From contig NC_052132.2 of assembly GCF_016086655.4 (NCBI RefSeq), positions 18,106,805 through 18,170,804 on the forward strand: DNA of 64,000 bases, given 5' to 3'. The translations under genes and the position numbers were made by a program. Of this stretch, positions 11,484 through 22,800 are shown piece after piece. The DNA comes from Lepeophtheirus salmonis (lineage: Eukaryota > Arthropoda > Copepoda > Siphonostomatoida > Caligidae). Position 1 is the first letter of the stretch, and the number at the start of each line of letters is the position of its first letter. Under the pieces are notes generated by a model. It was not told where the DNA came from, searched no databases, and saw only the letters and a list, made by a program, of their open reading frames with translations.

Positions 11484-11940
11484 GTTGGTGGAAAAAATAA
11501 TTTGGTATTTTCACTTTATTTCAATACTTCATAAAAACGGTTACAGTCATCATATTTAAGCCAAATATGTCCTTTTCTATTTGATAATTTGTTGCCAAAG
11601 AGAATCCAACTTCATATTACCTTTTTGGTATAAGCCCTTGTCCATATTGGATAAAAACTTGGACAGACAATTTTACAGGCCTCGAACAAGACAAAAAAAT
11701 TTAAATTGCTTTCGACGTTTTTTCCCTTTCAGATGGAACAAATGGAAAATATGGTAAATGGCTTCCTTTGAGACCTCCATAACCAACGCACGATAATAAT
11801 TCACAACTGAACCGATCAATGTACTGTCCATTCAGAGTTTGTAGTAAATGCTTACAGCTTTATAACCCTTATCGTATGTTCAATGTGACAAATAATTAAC
11901 AAGATGTACTTTGTTTTTTTTTTAAAGGTCCGGAAAATCA
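11484..11940 (-). mobile_element. Family I mariner remnant, internally deleted
   Basis: The left edge (TA then gttggtggaaaaaataattt) is the 3' TIR of family I. It is followed by the non-coding tail and the last part of the C-terminal coding sequence (up to the ttgataatttgttgcc phrase shared with 20897-21000 and 38800). The sequence then passes to the N-terminal KGKNVES start and the 5' leader (gagacctcc, aataattcacaactgaacc). The catalytic core is missing. The right TIR has decayed after 11930. Confidence 0.65.
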
Positions 11941-12518
11941 AAAACATTTATCCCAGAGCCTTATATTTTTATCCTACAAAACCTCTACTAATACATTTTA
12001 ATTAATATTTGGATTCAAAGGATAATAGGAGAGAGTTTAAGCACTTATCTCTTTTTACATATTACTTGTAGAAATGATATATCCAAAATTCAACTTTTTC
12101 TCAAAAAAAGTTTTTACCATTCTGATATTTTCTATCTTTAAGAAATTGTAAAATTCATCAATGCATCCTTCCCTAAACATTAACATCGTCCCATGGAACC
12201 ATCTTTGTTACATGAGGGGATCTAAGTAATCAAGCCAGTGACGTCATTTTCAATCAGTCTACACTGATTTGTATTAAAATTACGCTTCAATTAAGAATAA
12301 CAGCAAACTATTATCATGCATGAAAGATAATTAAAGTTTTACCTAACTAATGTGGGGAACTTTGTTTACATGCTGTTCGAGAATCAAAATTATACAATTC
12401 CCTGAATCATAACATTATTTAATATATTTATTATTTGTAAATTAAATTCGAAATTTTATTTGAGTTGCAAGAACAATTAACTTAAAATGAATAACTTTAA
12501 TTTTTTTTTATGTATATT
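11941..12518. other. Interval with no supportable gene
   Basis: AT-rich spacer between a mariner relic and a SINE. No motif recognised. Confidence 0.5.
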
Positions 12519-12744
12519 TTTTAATTGGTTTGATGAAGTTGCTCTGATTAAGTATAAGTAAACATTATAGTATTAAATTTACTTCATCTGACATAAGAAT
12601 CTTCTTTGAAGTCTATATCCATACTTAAAGTATATTTCCTTCACTAAGAACGCCGGGGTGCGAACCTACACACATTCAGTAATAGTGAATATTTCGTCTG
12701 AGTGCGTTGTCCATTGAGCTACGTCGTTCCCTTTTAATTGATTT
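12519..12744 (-). repeat. tRNA-derived SINE, copy 1
   Basis: On the minus strand a tRNA-like head occupies about 12731-12645, with an A-box-like tagctcaatgg and a B-box-like ggttcgcaccc (12666-12656). The outer sequences ggaacg and cgttct could pair as an acceptor stem. The anticodon region is over-long and does not fold as a tRNA, so this is not a tRNA gene. A tail of about 110 bp follows to 12532. Flanking ttttaattggttt (12519-12531) and ttttaattgattt (12732-12744) may be a 13-bp target duplication with one mismatch. The second copy is at 36112-36322. Confidence 0.65.
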
Positions 12745-12869
12745 ATAATGCACTCCCAAACTGCATATCCTGGCAAATAATAAATCAATTGATGAATTCA
12801 GTTACTAAACTATAATATTACTAAAAATATGTCTAATAGAGATCGCTTTAACATTTACAACTTTTTTCA

Positions 12870-13212
12870 AGGACCGATACCTGGGCTTAAGTAAAAAGTG
12901 TTTGGGTTAATATGATAACATTGGGTATGTAGCTGCCATTGAATATATTTTGTTGAGAGTGTAACTTTTAAATAGATTCATAACAAAAGCTGAAATATAA
13001 GGGACTGTTGAGTTAAAATTTACGCATCTAAGTCTATCCAACTCGGAGTAATTGAACCAATAACAAAAAAATGTTTCTTGATTAATTATATTGCAGAGAA
13101 GAACGCCGAGTACTATTTGAACAGGTTACAGGGATGGGAGCATCGAAGTGTTTAGAGTCACAAGTATGATATGCCTGGTATCTTTGATCTGAGACTTTTC
13201 AGAACACTCTCG
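12870..13212 (+). mobile_element. Family Q mariner, internally deleted copy
   Basis: It shares a leader (ttgttgagag), an interior (ctaagtctatccaa, cggagtaattga) and a C-terminal coding relic with 56979-57445. The best frame reads AEYYLNRLQGWEHRSV, the usual C-terminus of mariners (G-LQ-WE-R). The right edge is acactctcg plus TA (13213-13214), a diverged cgagggtgg TIR. The left TIR is worn. No helix-turn-helix or DDD core is present. Confidence 0.65.
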
Positions 13213-13214
13213 TA

Positions 13215-13955
13215 TGTACTAACACATTTCTTCCAAGGAGTGAGTAATTAAAAGTCGTTGATGTCAAATGAAGTATTTAAACAAATAAAAAAACCATTGA
13301 ATTTAGTAACAATTGTATTCGATATAAATCTTATATCATTTTAGCAAATTATTTGCTCCTTTTTTTCTTATGATGATATAGAAATACTTTTTTGGTATTT
13401 ACAAGAATGATATGTTTATATACATACATACATGAATGTTACATGCAGCAAAAACAACAATAAAATATTTGCCTGACAGTTTATATTTTATTTGAAGATT
13501 TCTAATATCAAACGAATAAATGTTCTACATAGTATTTTGATACACTCTGCCTTTTTAAAATATTTATTTGACTGATTTTTCAATCTTTTTGTATTTAATG
13601 AAGTATTATTTCAAAATGACCATTAAATATAATGGCCAATTTGTCTTTTTTTTATGAGTAATAAACTAGATTTAATTTTGAAACAAGATATTTAATCAAT
13701 ATGTGTGTGTGGGTTTTCATTAGTGTTGTATCGGTCTTCATTCAATGCAATTACCTTTATTGTATCTCACAACCTCTCCTCATAAACTAAAGATAAATCA
13801 GTTGGTAGATGGTGAATTCTCCAACTACTGAATCATTATTGAATAACAATTGATAACTGTTCACATGCTAAGAATAACTAATTTGTATCCAACCAATCAG
13901 TTAAGAACACTGATTAGAGGAAAAGAAGAAAAAACTTCCAAAGCTAACAAACAAA
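13215..13955. other. Interval with no supportable gene
   Basis: AT-rich, with a short gt microsatellite near 13702. The 71-codon plus frame from 13850 overlaps the end of a minus-strand transposase relic and is not coding. Confidence 0.5.
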
Positions 13956-13959
13956 TAGA

Positions 13960-14687
13960 GTGTACATTTTTACATGACAGTATGGTGAACCTCATTGTTT
14001 GGGCCGGATGTTTGGTACTGAATGCCCCCTTTACCTCCTCTATTGATCCCCAAAGCCAACGGTAGTTCCGACGGTTTTAAACATGGTCCACGATGAAAAT
14101 CTTTTCGTCAGATAACTTTTATACTGTGTATCCATTTCCCTTGATCCACGCACGAACTTTTTTGCACCTCTGCAGTCTCCTTTCCTTCAGAGTGTCTGTC
14201 AACAGTTAGCGTGGGGTTCTTGTGTAAGAAGACAACAACTCCCAGTGCTCCTTCACAGCCCTCCTGATTGTCCCCTCGTCCACGTCAAACTCGTTAGAAA
14301 GGCGATTCATGGTTTTTTTGGGGTCCTCCTTGATCTTCTTCTTCAGGTCCTCCAGAAACTCCGAATCAATTTTCAAGTTGTGTCCCCCACTTCCTTCTTT
14401 CCTTGAAAGGTATTTTCCATCCTTTTTATCTGGGTTACCCTGAAAATGAGGCTCCTGGAGCACTTCACAATGTCCATTCTCTCTGCCAACACAATTTTGG
14501 CATCCAGACGGTCTGAGATCCTCTGCCTTTTTGCTTCTTGCTCCCTCATGATGAAAGATTTGATAAATGTTTACTTATGCAGAAAGGACAGGAAATTCAG
14601 AATATGCAGGAAAAAATCACAAAAACTTTCTATTTTAATTACATAATTAGCATTTATTAACAGTATAAGTTTTGCTTCCGAACCCTG
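13960..14687 (-). mobile_element. Family E mariner-like transposase, 5' half
   Basis: The 5' TIR ends at 14687 (aaccctg, then TA). The minus-strand reading starts near 14550 with REQEAKRQRISDRLDAK. A frameshift follows, then a long frame (14463-14206) with KEGSGGHNLKIDSEFLED and DPKKTMNRLSNEFDVDEGTI, the second helix-turn-helix. Further on come TDTLKERRLQRCKKVRAWIK and the first catalytic block LSDEKIFIVD. A degraded EEVKGAF-TKHPAQTM segment runs to about 13965, where the element is truncated. The second and third catalytic residues and the 3' TIR are gone. Confidence 0.8.
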
Positions 14688-14689
14688 TA

Positions 14690-15055
14690 TAATGTAACAA
14701 ACTGAGAGTGGCAGCTGGATTGTCGTAACTCAAAATTACGAATTTACATTCTAAAAGTCTAAGATTTCATGTTAGTACTTCAAAGCAAAGAAATTGAGAC
14801 TGTTGCAATGAATTCCTCAGATTCATTTTTATTTATTAATTTTAAAAGCATCATGATTGGAATTAAAATGATGGGGCTTCTAAGCTTCTTTCTGTAAAGT
14901 TAATTTTCAATTTACAAAAGTTTGGTTCTCACCCCAGGAAATTTAATAACTTTATAAAAATAAAATAAGTTCGTTTAATACTCCATTATTGTGAAAACAT
15001 TTTATGTATTTTGCAAGTTAAATGCAACGCTATTTATAGTAGTTCATTTATCATA
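14690..15055. other. Interval with no supportable gene
   Basis: AT-rich spacer between two transposon relics; nothing recognised. Confidence 0.5.
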
Positions 15056-15858
15056 CTGGGTGGAAACTTTGAAAGAAAAAAGAAAATTGCCTGCCATTCT
15101 TTAATTATACATCTAACGAAAATCTTTTTTCATCTTTTTCTGAGGCAATGTCAAATTGGTTTATTCTATTTGACCGCCATTGGTATCAGAGATGGGGGGC
15201 AATCCTTTTGCAAAAAAAAGAGTTGGAAATATGGTAAATGAAGTTTGGGTGCATGGTAGCCCACTCCCCATTGACAGTGCCCTTCATGGTTTCAACGTTC
15301 GGGTTAGAGATGCTAAAGGTCCTTCTCTCGATGTAAGGTCAGAAAAACTAGTCCATGGGATTGACATCCATACTCTAAAGTGACAACATTCTCTGGTCCC
15401 AGAAAGCGAAGTAGTTAGCTAAGAATGTTTAAGTTATTTTCGGAGTGTGAGCGGGGCGCCCTATTTGCTAAAAGGCGCCGTTACCGTTGGAGAAATTCGC
15501 TGGAACCAGGAGAATAGGAAAAAGTCTATGTACTTACCTGCCTAGAGCCTATAACCCTCTTGGAACAAGATCAGGGCGTCCTTGAGGGCATCTGCATTAA
15601 GAATGGCTTTTTCCCAGAGCCCTCCTTCTTTCCGTGGTATCGTTGTGGTCTAGCCTCTTTTAAAGATTGTTCTTTGTCTTACGGGCCGTGGTTGTAAGTC
15701 TCGCCACGTGCACGAAGAAGAGTTGATCCTCAGCCTTGAGTCCTGCTGCGATGACATTTCTTTTCTGATTTAAAAAATTCAAAAAGAAGCAGGTGTTTTA
15801 GATACATGGCTACCTTTACAGTTACATACAGTTCTAATTTCCTAATACAGAACCATAG
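15056..15858 (-). mobile_element. Family F mariner-like element, copy 1, core-deleted and 5'-truncated
   Basis: The left edge is TA then ctgggtggaaacttt, the TIR of the better copy at 55499-56203. On the minus strand an N-terminal segment from 15757 contains VARLTTTARKTKNNL, matching VARLTRMARKAIYNI of copy 2. It is followed, after a short degraded stretch, by the third-catalytic-residue block MDVNPMD and then NPNVETMKGTVNGEWATMHP. The central catalytic region is missing. Homology to copy 2 stops near 15858 before the second TIR. Confidence 0.75.
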
Positions 15859-16669
15859 AGCCTTGCGGGTCAAAAATAAATATCTACTTTAAAAACACCG
15901 CATATATTTTAAGTTTAAGATAAACTATATTACATAAAATGCATTAAAAGTATGATAAATAAATTTTAATTATATATCAATTAATAATCTAGAGACAATT
16001 ACTATAAAAAGCCAAGTTTAATTCAAGTGGTATAAATTTGTTCCCATATTTTCTTAAAATTTAACAGTATGAAAAATACCATTGTAAATATACACCAAAA
16101 CATCTTCAACATGTTGGACAATATATAACACTTCTAGGTTTGGCTGTACAGATATATTTTATTTTACATTTTGTAGATGAAGTCTTTTTTTAAAGGTGTA
16201 AAATTGATATAATTACATTTAAATTATCTTAAAAAATGTGTATGTGTCTAGTGCTGTAATATTGACGATATTGAATCCTTATTTAGCACCAAAAATAATG
16301 ATTTTTGAAGTACATACTGACTATGTTTTTACGTTATACAAACATGAATACAATAATTTAGACACTTCTAAATTGTAACGACTCAGCAATATGATGAATA
16401 AAAACAAATATTTTTTTTGTATGGGAGACTTGAAGTAGCATATAAAAAAAATTACAATCTATCTCTTGATTATAATAAAAATTATGTCATTTATTTAAAA
16501 TGTGAATAGTTCAAAAAACAGAGTCAGATATTAAATAAAAGTTGTGCAAAATTCTGAATTACTTACCGAGAGCTATCCTTGATTCTGTTCAGCCTATATA
16601 TTCCTTGGCTCTGGAGTGCTCTTGGCAGCTGATATTAACAAGGATTTTAGTTCAGGTGTAATATATATC
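15859..16669. other. Interval with no supportable gene
   Basis: AT-rich with multiple A or T runs; nothing recognised. Confidence 0.5.
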
Positions 16670-16860
16670 CGGCTCCCGCCTTTTCATTGCGCTCTTAAAA
16701 AAACACATCTCTAGATATTGTATATGTTGCTCGATCAATGGACTTTCCAATTTGTATTCGATGTATCAGCCTACGTCTACAAACATAAAAAAAAACATTG
16801 TTGCTTAAATTATAAATTGGAATAAAATTCAAATGATCATCATATTCCGGTCTGAAGAAT
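16670..16860 (-). repeat. Partial inverted copy of the 3164-3417 MITE (family T)
   Basis: The reverse complement shares the interior of the MITE at 3164-3417: aaattcaaatgatcatcat against atgatgaacatttgaattt, the taatttaagcaacaatg block, and ctcccgccttttcattgcgc. Similarity stops at the ggagcc point on one side. The other side has an extra gaccgg like the opposite TIR of the first copy. No TA-flanked ends remain. Confidence 0.65.
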
Positions 16861-18065
16861 AAATATTTTATACAAAATCCCTTAGCTACAAAAAAGTTTA
16901 AAATATACTAACTAAGATTTACTTATTTTCTCTTCAATCTTTTCATCTTGAATACACCCATATACATATATTATTTTTGTTGTTGTCAAGAGATGATTAT
17001 ATTATGTAAAACATACTCTCACGCACAATATGACTTTGTAAATAAAGTTATATAATTACATACTAATGTTAATCCTACCTAAAGCTGTCAAAAAATAATA
17101 ATAATCATTATTGTTTTTTTTAAGCTCATAAAACTTACAAAAAAAATACAAGTTGCACGAGTTGTCTTATTAAGACACTGCAGGTCCTACAATTTTGGAC
17201 CATAATATTTGATCTATTTTGACTGTTGTATAGAAAATTTGACATAAAAATAGAAGCTTTAATTATTTCAAAATCTACCAAAGTACTTTTTGATTAAATG
17301 TAATTAATCTGAAATTTAAAATTTTGATGAAAAAAATTCCTCATAATAAAAAAAACTTAATTTTTTTTTACCTATGATGTAATGTTTTTCAAATTGAGCT
17401 TGTGTAAATATACAGGCCTACCCAAACTGCATCTAAACTATAGATTCCAGAGGTTAATTGTCTACCTAAGCATTCAAAGTTTGTTTATATTTGGGGATGT
17501 GAATATTAGCTAAATTTTAGTAAGCATAAATGTTTAAAATATATGTATATATATATATCATAAATATGTTGTTAAGAGGAAGGACATAAATAGTGATGTA
17601 ACTTGTATGATTTTTTTAGCTGGGCTGTTTTTTTTTATGAATTCTTTGTTTCTTTTTTATTTCCTTCCCAACCTTCTCCCCTTTTTGACAGCTAATTGTA
17701 GATGATATCCTCAAATACATTCTTCAAATTGTCACGGTTACCATGTTGATTTTTACTTCTTTTTTTAAGCATGCCCACTATACTCAGGACTCTCATCACT
17801 AAATAGGAATTTTCTTATTAATGATTCCTAAATATTTCAAAAATTATAGCATATCAGGGAGTTAGTAGTACTATAGTTAAACGCTAGAAGAATGAAAGTA
17901 TCATTTTTGATAACCATTTGGGATTTAAGAAATATTGTGATAAACTTGTTTATTGTATTTGTTTATAAGTTCTGTAATTTTCATACTTCATTTGATTAAC
18001 AACAAAGACAAATGTATTCATTTTTATTTTGTTATTAAATAAATTACTAATGGGCCAAGTCTACT
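16861..18065. other. Interval with no supportable gene
   Basis: AT-rich, with a ta microsatellite near 17541-17556. No transposase motif or TIR pair was recognised. Confidence 0.5.
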
Positions 18066-18069
18066 TGGT

Positions 18070-18985
18070 CCATGGGCTATATGGTGATAATTCCTAGTTT
18101 ATATGAATCTCTGTCAGAAGATCCCAAGTGGTCTATTAAAAACTCAACAATTTGAACAGTCGTGTGTGAAACCACCCTAAGAGCTCTAGAATGGACCTTT
18201 AAGGACTTGAGGGTAGTTGGCCAGGGCTGTTTTCTTTAAAGCATCCGGGTCCAGTTTGGTCTTTTTGACAGAGCTTTTCTTCCTTTCCAACGTTTTGGAC
18301 ATGCTGACAGAGTAGATTGTGGTCCTGGAGATGCTCAAATGTTTGGAGTGCGCGAATAGAAATTTGTCAATCATGTTTAAATTTCATTTTCTCGAATTGT
18401 ACGTAACATAGAGAGCTCAGGTTTTCCCCCTCTTCTTTTTTCATTCTTTTTTACCCCTATATAAAGCAGATCATTTAGTTATTATAAAAAAAATAGAAGA
18501 GAAGAAGAACGCTGAATAAAAAAGAAGAGGAATTCTCAATATTTCAAGGTCTAGACGAGTGTACGCATTTTTTCTTCAATCACTTCAGATATTATTCAAC
18601 TGTTTAACTCGACTCATTGACAATTATTTCTGTAAACAATTAAAGGAAACCCCGTAATAAGCTTCCCTTTCTTATTATGTCTTTGTATTTCCCTTCGATG
18701 GAGAGCGAGCAGAGAATTAATATTGCTGATTCAGAGACGTAATCACTAAGCAGCCCAGAAGGGAGTTAGTTCCCTGTTCTTTGCAGCAAACATTATACCT
18801 TCCACTTTGGAGATTAGCCACTTAATTTTCCGCCTTTCCTTGTACCGCAAGGGTGTTACAATGAACCAATGTGTTTTGTAACTAATTGTGTATACTTTAA
18901 TATATCCAAATATAAATTAATTTCAATCAATCAACTTTAATTAATTATTGAATAAATAAGTGGTCAGATTTCAATGGCACACCGG
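18070..18985 (-). mobile_element. Family G transposase, N-terminal half with 5' TIR end and possible nested insert
   Basis: A 62-codon minus frame starts at 18374 (MIDKFLFAHSKHLSISRTTI), the first helix-turn-helix, with KKTKLDPDALKK after it. A frameshift near 18215 leads to LKSLKVHSRALRVVSHTTVQ, the second helix-turn-helix. The right end gcacaccgg plus TA (18985) corresponds to the end at 48308. Between the leader (18420) and the shared terminal 100 bp (18890-18985) this copy has about 430 bp not present in the 47560-48308 copy, perhaps one or two later insertions. No catalytic block survives. Confidence 0.7.
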
Positions 18986-18987
18986 TA

Positions 18988-20380
18988 TATAGTCTCTTAA
19001 AGTTATCATATTTCGATTATGCTCTCTCAGATGTGGGCTTGACTAAATTTTTGTCCATATTCACAATATGTGCATTTTAGTCCAGGACCGGTGAGTGAGG
19101 CCTGGAGGAAAGGTAAATGTGAGGAGCTTTTTTTCGGTTTATTATTTTTTTTACTATATTATATTTCTAGCCTTCTTTTCTAAGAAAATCCTTATAAATC
19201 CTCGTTAAAAAATATGTAGTTATGTTTATTTTGTCTTCAAATTACTTTTTGAAAAAAAATATTGATTAATCCACCTAAAACAAATTTACTCTTTGTGAGC
19301 TACGATTTGTTATAATCACGCGCAAGGCTGGGGCAATTAACTTCACTGCCCTTCCCTTCTTGAAATGGGAATGTCTCAGCAATTAATTAGATGACCTGAA
19401 GATTCACCCCAGGAACTTAGGCCTTTATATATATCTATATATTATAACATAAATGTATATTCACCCTTGAAATGGGTCTTCCTTCACTTTAAGACCTTAA
19501 TAATTCATATTTGTACATGGGAAATTTTGTTAAATGAATTCGATAGGACCTTCACTAAGGATTCCAGTTCCAGAGCTTCATTTATTATCTTTAACACTAG
19601 AAAAATGCAATTTTATTTCTTCTGCGAATCAGATGGAATTAACGCAAAATTAAGTGTGTTATAACTGCACTTATTGTAAAAAACTGATAATATATGCTTG
19701 CGTAGTATTATAAAGTTCCATTGCAAACTTAATGCTTGTAATTTAATATAATATACACTCCTAATCGAATTGCATACGGTCGAATAATAAGAAGTTCTTT
19801 CCTTTTGCTAGAAATGATATATATTCGAGAATGAATGCAAAAATGTATTACAAATGACTTCAAGTGGAGGGAGAACCACTCTAAGCTTTAAATTATGAAT
19901 AAGAAGACATATTTTTTGCCTTAATGTATGTATATAGGAAAGTAAAACTTCCCAGGGTATAAAATTTCTGTCGCAAACCACCCTACAACCATAACCTACA
20001 TTCCTAGGGCCAAGAACAAGATCATAATAACACAAACGAAAATAAAAGAAATTATAAACCAAGTCCATCACTGATGACTCTCAAAATATGCACAACCAAT
20101 TGAGCTCTCATATTGTTTAAAAAAAGTTAATTATGTTTTAACATAAAGAGGAAAAAAATATATGTGGGTCTCAAGGCTTTATCTGTTTGAGTTCTACATA
20201 ATATGTATTCTTCTTTGACTAAATGACAAAAGCAAGTAGAAAAAGATAATATTCGCATTCAAATGCATCTTAAATTAACTAAGGTTTTATTGTAATTAAA
20301 GAAAATGTAAAATTGGCAATGGACATGTCGTTTTACGATTAAAATAATGAAATTAAAATTGGTTGAATATCTACACATTA
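18988..20380. other. Interval with no supportable gene
   Basis: AT-rich; slightly less so at 19310-19410. An 87-codon minus frame (20071-19808) has no family motif and typical AT-rich random composition. I cannot support it as a gene. Confidence 0.45.
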
Positions 20381-20530
20381 TGTTGGGGAAAAAAGTAAAT
20401 TCTTATTTCCAGCCCTTCATTTAAGCTAAGTATATCTTGTACATTATTGGTCACATCGGATCAAATGATAAATGGCTGTAAAGGTATGAAAGTATACTAC
20501 AAACGCTTTTTCGATAGTAGTTTTAGAATA
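20381..20530 (+). mobile_element. Family I mariner fragment: 5' TIR and leader only
   Basis: It begins after TA with tgttggggaaaaaagtaaat, the family I TIR. It continues with the leader that includes attattggtcacatcggatc, matching in reverse complement the gatccgatgtgaccaataat of the MITE at 33653-33937. Nothing coding follows. Confidence 0.6.
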
Positions 20531-20689
20531 TGTATTTGGTTGTCAAACATTAATTTTTCTGTTTTTTCCTTCTCTTATTAATGTTTAAACGATGATTCGT
20601 TAAATTTAAATTGGCTTTAATTATGCTCTTAACAATACCAGTCTAGCATTGATTTTTTTTTTCCAGTTTGAACTTAAATCATTTTTTCT

Positions 20690-20885
20690 TAAACGATTTT
20701 TCGTTCCAGACGGTTGTCTTACATAGTGAATTGATACTTTTCGGCCTCAGTTTAAGGACCGATATTTTTCTGTATCACTTAATGGACCTAACCTTCTTCA
20801 GTCTCACTATATGGAATGATTCTTTTTCCGTCTCACTTTATGGAACGAATTTTTAGGGTCTCAATCTATCAATCGATTTTGTTCG
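20690..20885 (+). repeat. 29-bp minisatellite, about six degenerate units
   Basis: The phrase ctca-ttta-ggaccgatt-ttt-cgt recurs with starts near 20746, 20775, 20803, 20832 and 20860, that is every 28-29 bp, with a worn earlier unit at 20717. It sits just outside the TIR of a family I mariner. The open frames at 20668 and 20816 are created by the repeat. Confidence 0.7.
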
Positions 20886-20896
20886 ACCTGATAATA

Positions 20897-22800
20897 GGCT
20901 GGATAAAAAGTAATTTCGTACTTTTGGCTTCATTTGAATTATTTATAAGAAGTCTTATAAATATTCGATTTTATGCCCTGTTCTGTTCCGTAACTTGTTG
21001 GCCACGATAATCCATCTATATAATACCCTTCTCGTTGAAGTTTTTTCCCTTATTGGAAAAAAAATCGGGCAACCAATATTTTTAGGACTCTATTGAGAGC
21101 AAGTTGTACAACAAACGTGTTGGCCATATACAGGAACAGGTAGTAGTGACTTAGTGCTAAGGCCGGACTTAAGGGTGGATGCTTAGGAACATCCCATCTG
21201 AGCTCGCAGCTGGGATGAATCACGATTCATATCTTATTCACCAATGCTGGCCGTTTCTGTTCAATTGCAAACTTCAAGCGTTTATCCATAGGGGGAGGAA
21301 CTCAAAGAGGATTTTCTCTACCAATCCTACCAAATACAGTGTGTCCAAGATAAATTGGAACTATCTTAAAATTCAACCTGCTTCATAAAAATGGAATTTG
21401 GAGTGTATTTGTAAATATGAAAAAGTTAGACATGATATTAAACAAAAAATTTATTCAACATGTCCTTCCTAGGCAGCCACCATCTTCTCCATCCTGCCCC
21501 GAAAGGAATTGCATGCCCTGATGACTCCCACAGAATCACATCATTGCACTCCCTCGTAATGGAGCCCTTCAGAGCCGCGATGCTCTTGTGGCTAACCTTG
21601 CAAACCTCCCTCTACAACTTCCCCTACCAGTAGTAATCACACGGATTGAGGTCGGGTGAGTTGGAGGTCCTGGTGTTGCTATCCCAGAAAGTGATGCCGT
21701 GGGCGTTAAAGAGGTCCTCATGGCGATGTGTGCGGGCGTTGAGTCTTGTTGGAATATTAACTCCCTCCCAGCGGCCGTATCCTTCATCCAGGGGATGACG
21801 AACTCCTCTGTGACTTTGCAGTACCTTATTGCGTTACGTCTTTCCTTGGGATTGAAGAAGAAAGGAGACATTACCTCACCGGGGCCCCAGATGACATCCA
21901 GGGTCATCACGGAGGCTGGGAACTTTGTGGTGAAGACCGCAGGGGCCTTTTCTCTCTCCCTGGAGTGCCACCTGTCATTCTGGACGTTGTAGCTTCTGTC
22001 GACAGTCCAGTTCTTCTCGTCGGAGAAGAAGATGATTCTTCCTCCATGGTTCTTCAGGTCATTGAGGAGACGCTTACCGTTGATGAGCCTGGTGGTCTTC
22101 ATGGATGCCGTGAGGATGTGTTATTTGGCCATTCGGTATGACCTGTACCCGAGCTCCTCATTCACAGCTTTGGAGACCAGCTGCTTGCTCACTCCACGGT
22201 TCTTGGCCAACCTGGACATGGAAGTCCCTGTCGAAGCCTTGATGGACTTCCGGAGGCCTTCAAGGAAGCGGGGAGTCACTTCTCATGTTGTGGGCCTTAC
22301 GGCAGACCTACCCCTCAACCTCCGAGGCATCTTGTGGTCTTGTGGTAGTTAAGAAGCTTGTAGATAGCAAAGGGCTTGTGTTCCGCGCGAGATATTTCGA
22401 GGATGGCGTCTCTCCTTGCTTGTTCCATGATGACTATTATTTGTTGTCAAAACAATTGTGGTGGAAGTTATAGTGTATTGTTCACACAACCTTTTATATT
22501 AGTATGATTTAACCGCAAATATCCACATTATGGATCTGGATGAAGTTTAAAATAGTTCCAATTTATCGTGGGCACCCTGTACAGGGCAACACCTTCCTGG
22601 CAGTCATTCCTGGCTAGGCCTCTGTCTGGAGCGCTTGTCAACCCTTGACCTTTATTTCTGTCGCTGTGACATTGATGTAAGTTATCCATTTTTAATTGCC
22701 AGTCAAAATCTCCATCACAAATAATACATTTTTCTCGATTTCAAGGAGTAAAAATGAAAAATATTGCGATTTTTTTTTCTTTTGAGAACTCCATACCTGA
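20897..22800 (-). mobile_element. Family I mariner, long copy, split by family A insertion
   Basis: The 3' TIR follows TA at 20895-20896 (ggctggataaaaagtaattt). The minus strand reads, from high to low coordinates: ILTGNxKWITYIN (first catalytic block, TGDEKW in the family, here broken), then PGMTARKVLPC. The family A insert (21337-22579) interrupts at this point. After it come a decayed RLKFAIEQKRPALVNK, LALSHYYLFL (third block, aspartate to histidine) and GKNFNEKGII then QQVTEQNRA. Removing the insert and one TA restores continuity of the coding order. The upstream edge is indistinct near 22800, and the N-terminal helix-turn-helix is not readable. Confidence 0.75.
21337..22579 (-). mobile_element. 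Family A mariner-like element, copy 2, near full length
   Basis: 1243 bp flanked by TA (21335-21336, 22580-22581), with TIRs cagtgtgtccaagataaatt and, inverted on the right, cagggtgcccacgataaatt. The transposase starts at 22428 (MEQARRDAILE). A small deletion near 22330 breaks the helix-turn-helix region. From 22102 an open 177-codon stretch keeps the first catalytic block SDEKNWTVD and the second FQQDSTPAH. A frameshift just after it moves the third block, SPDLNPCDYYW, to another frame, with a stop directly after the W. The C-terminal end is at 21461. Probably a DD34D or DD35D element, now inactive. Confidence 0.9.

Noticed and set aside
12645..12731. Possible functional tRNA gene on the minus strand
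   Set aside because: A and B boxes are present, but the anticodon arm is over-long and unpaired, and a second diverged copy carries the same non-tRNA tail. A SINE head explains it better.
19808..20071. 87-codon minus-strand frame as a small host gene
   Set aside because: No conserved motif or supporting context; it overlaps nothing recognisable and could arise by chance.
21699..22473. Plus-strand frames of 62-106 codons over the family A element
   Set aside because: They are antisense to the minus-strand transposase, whose motifs and TIRs fix the coding strand. The same holds for 6139-6486.
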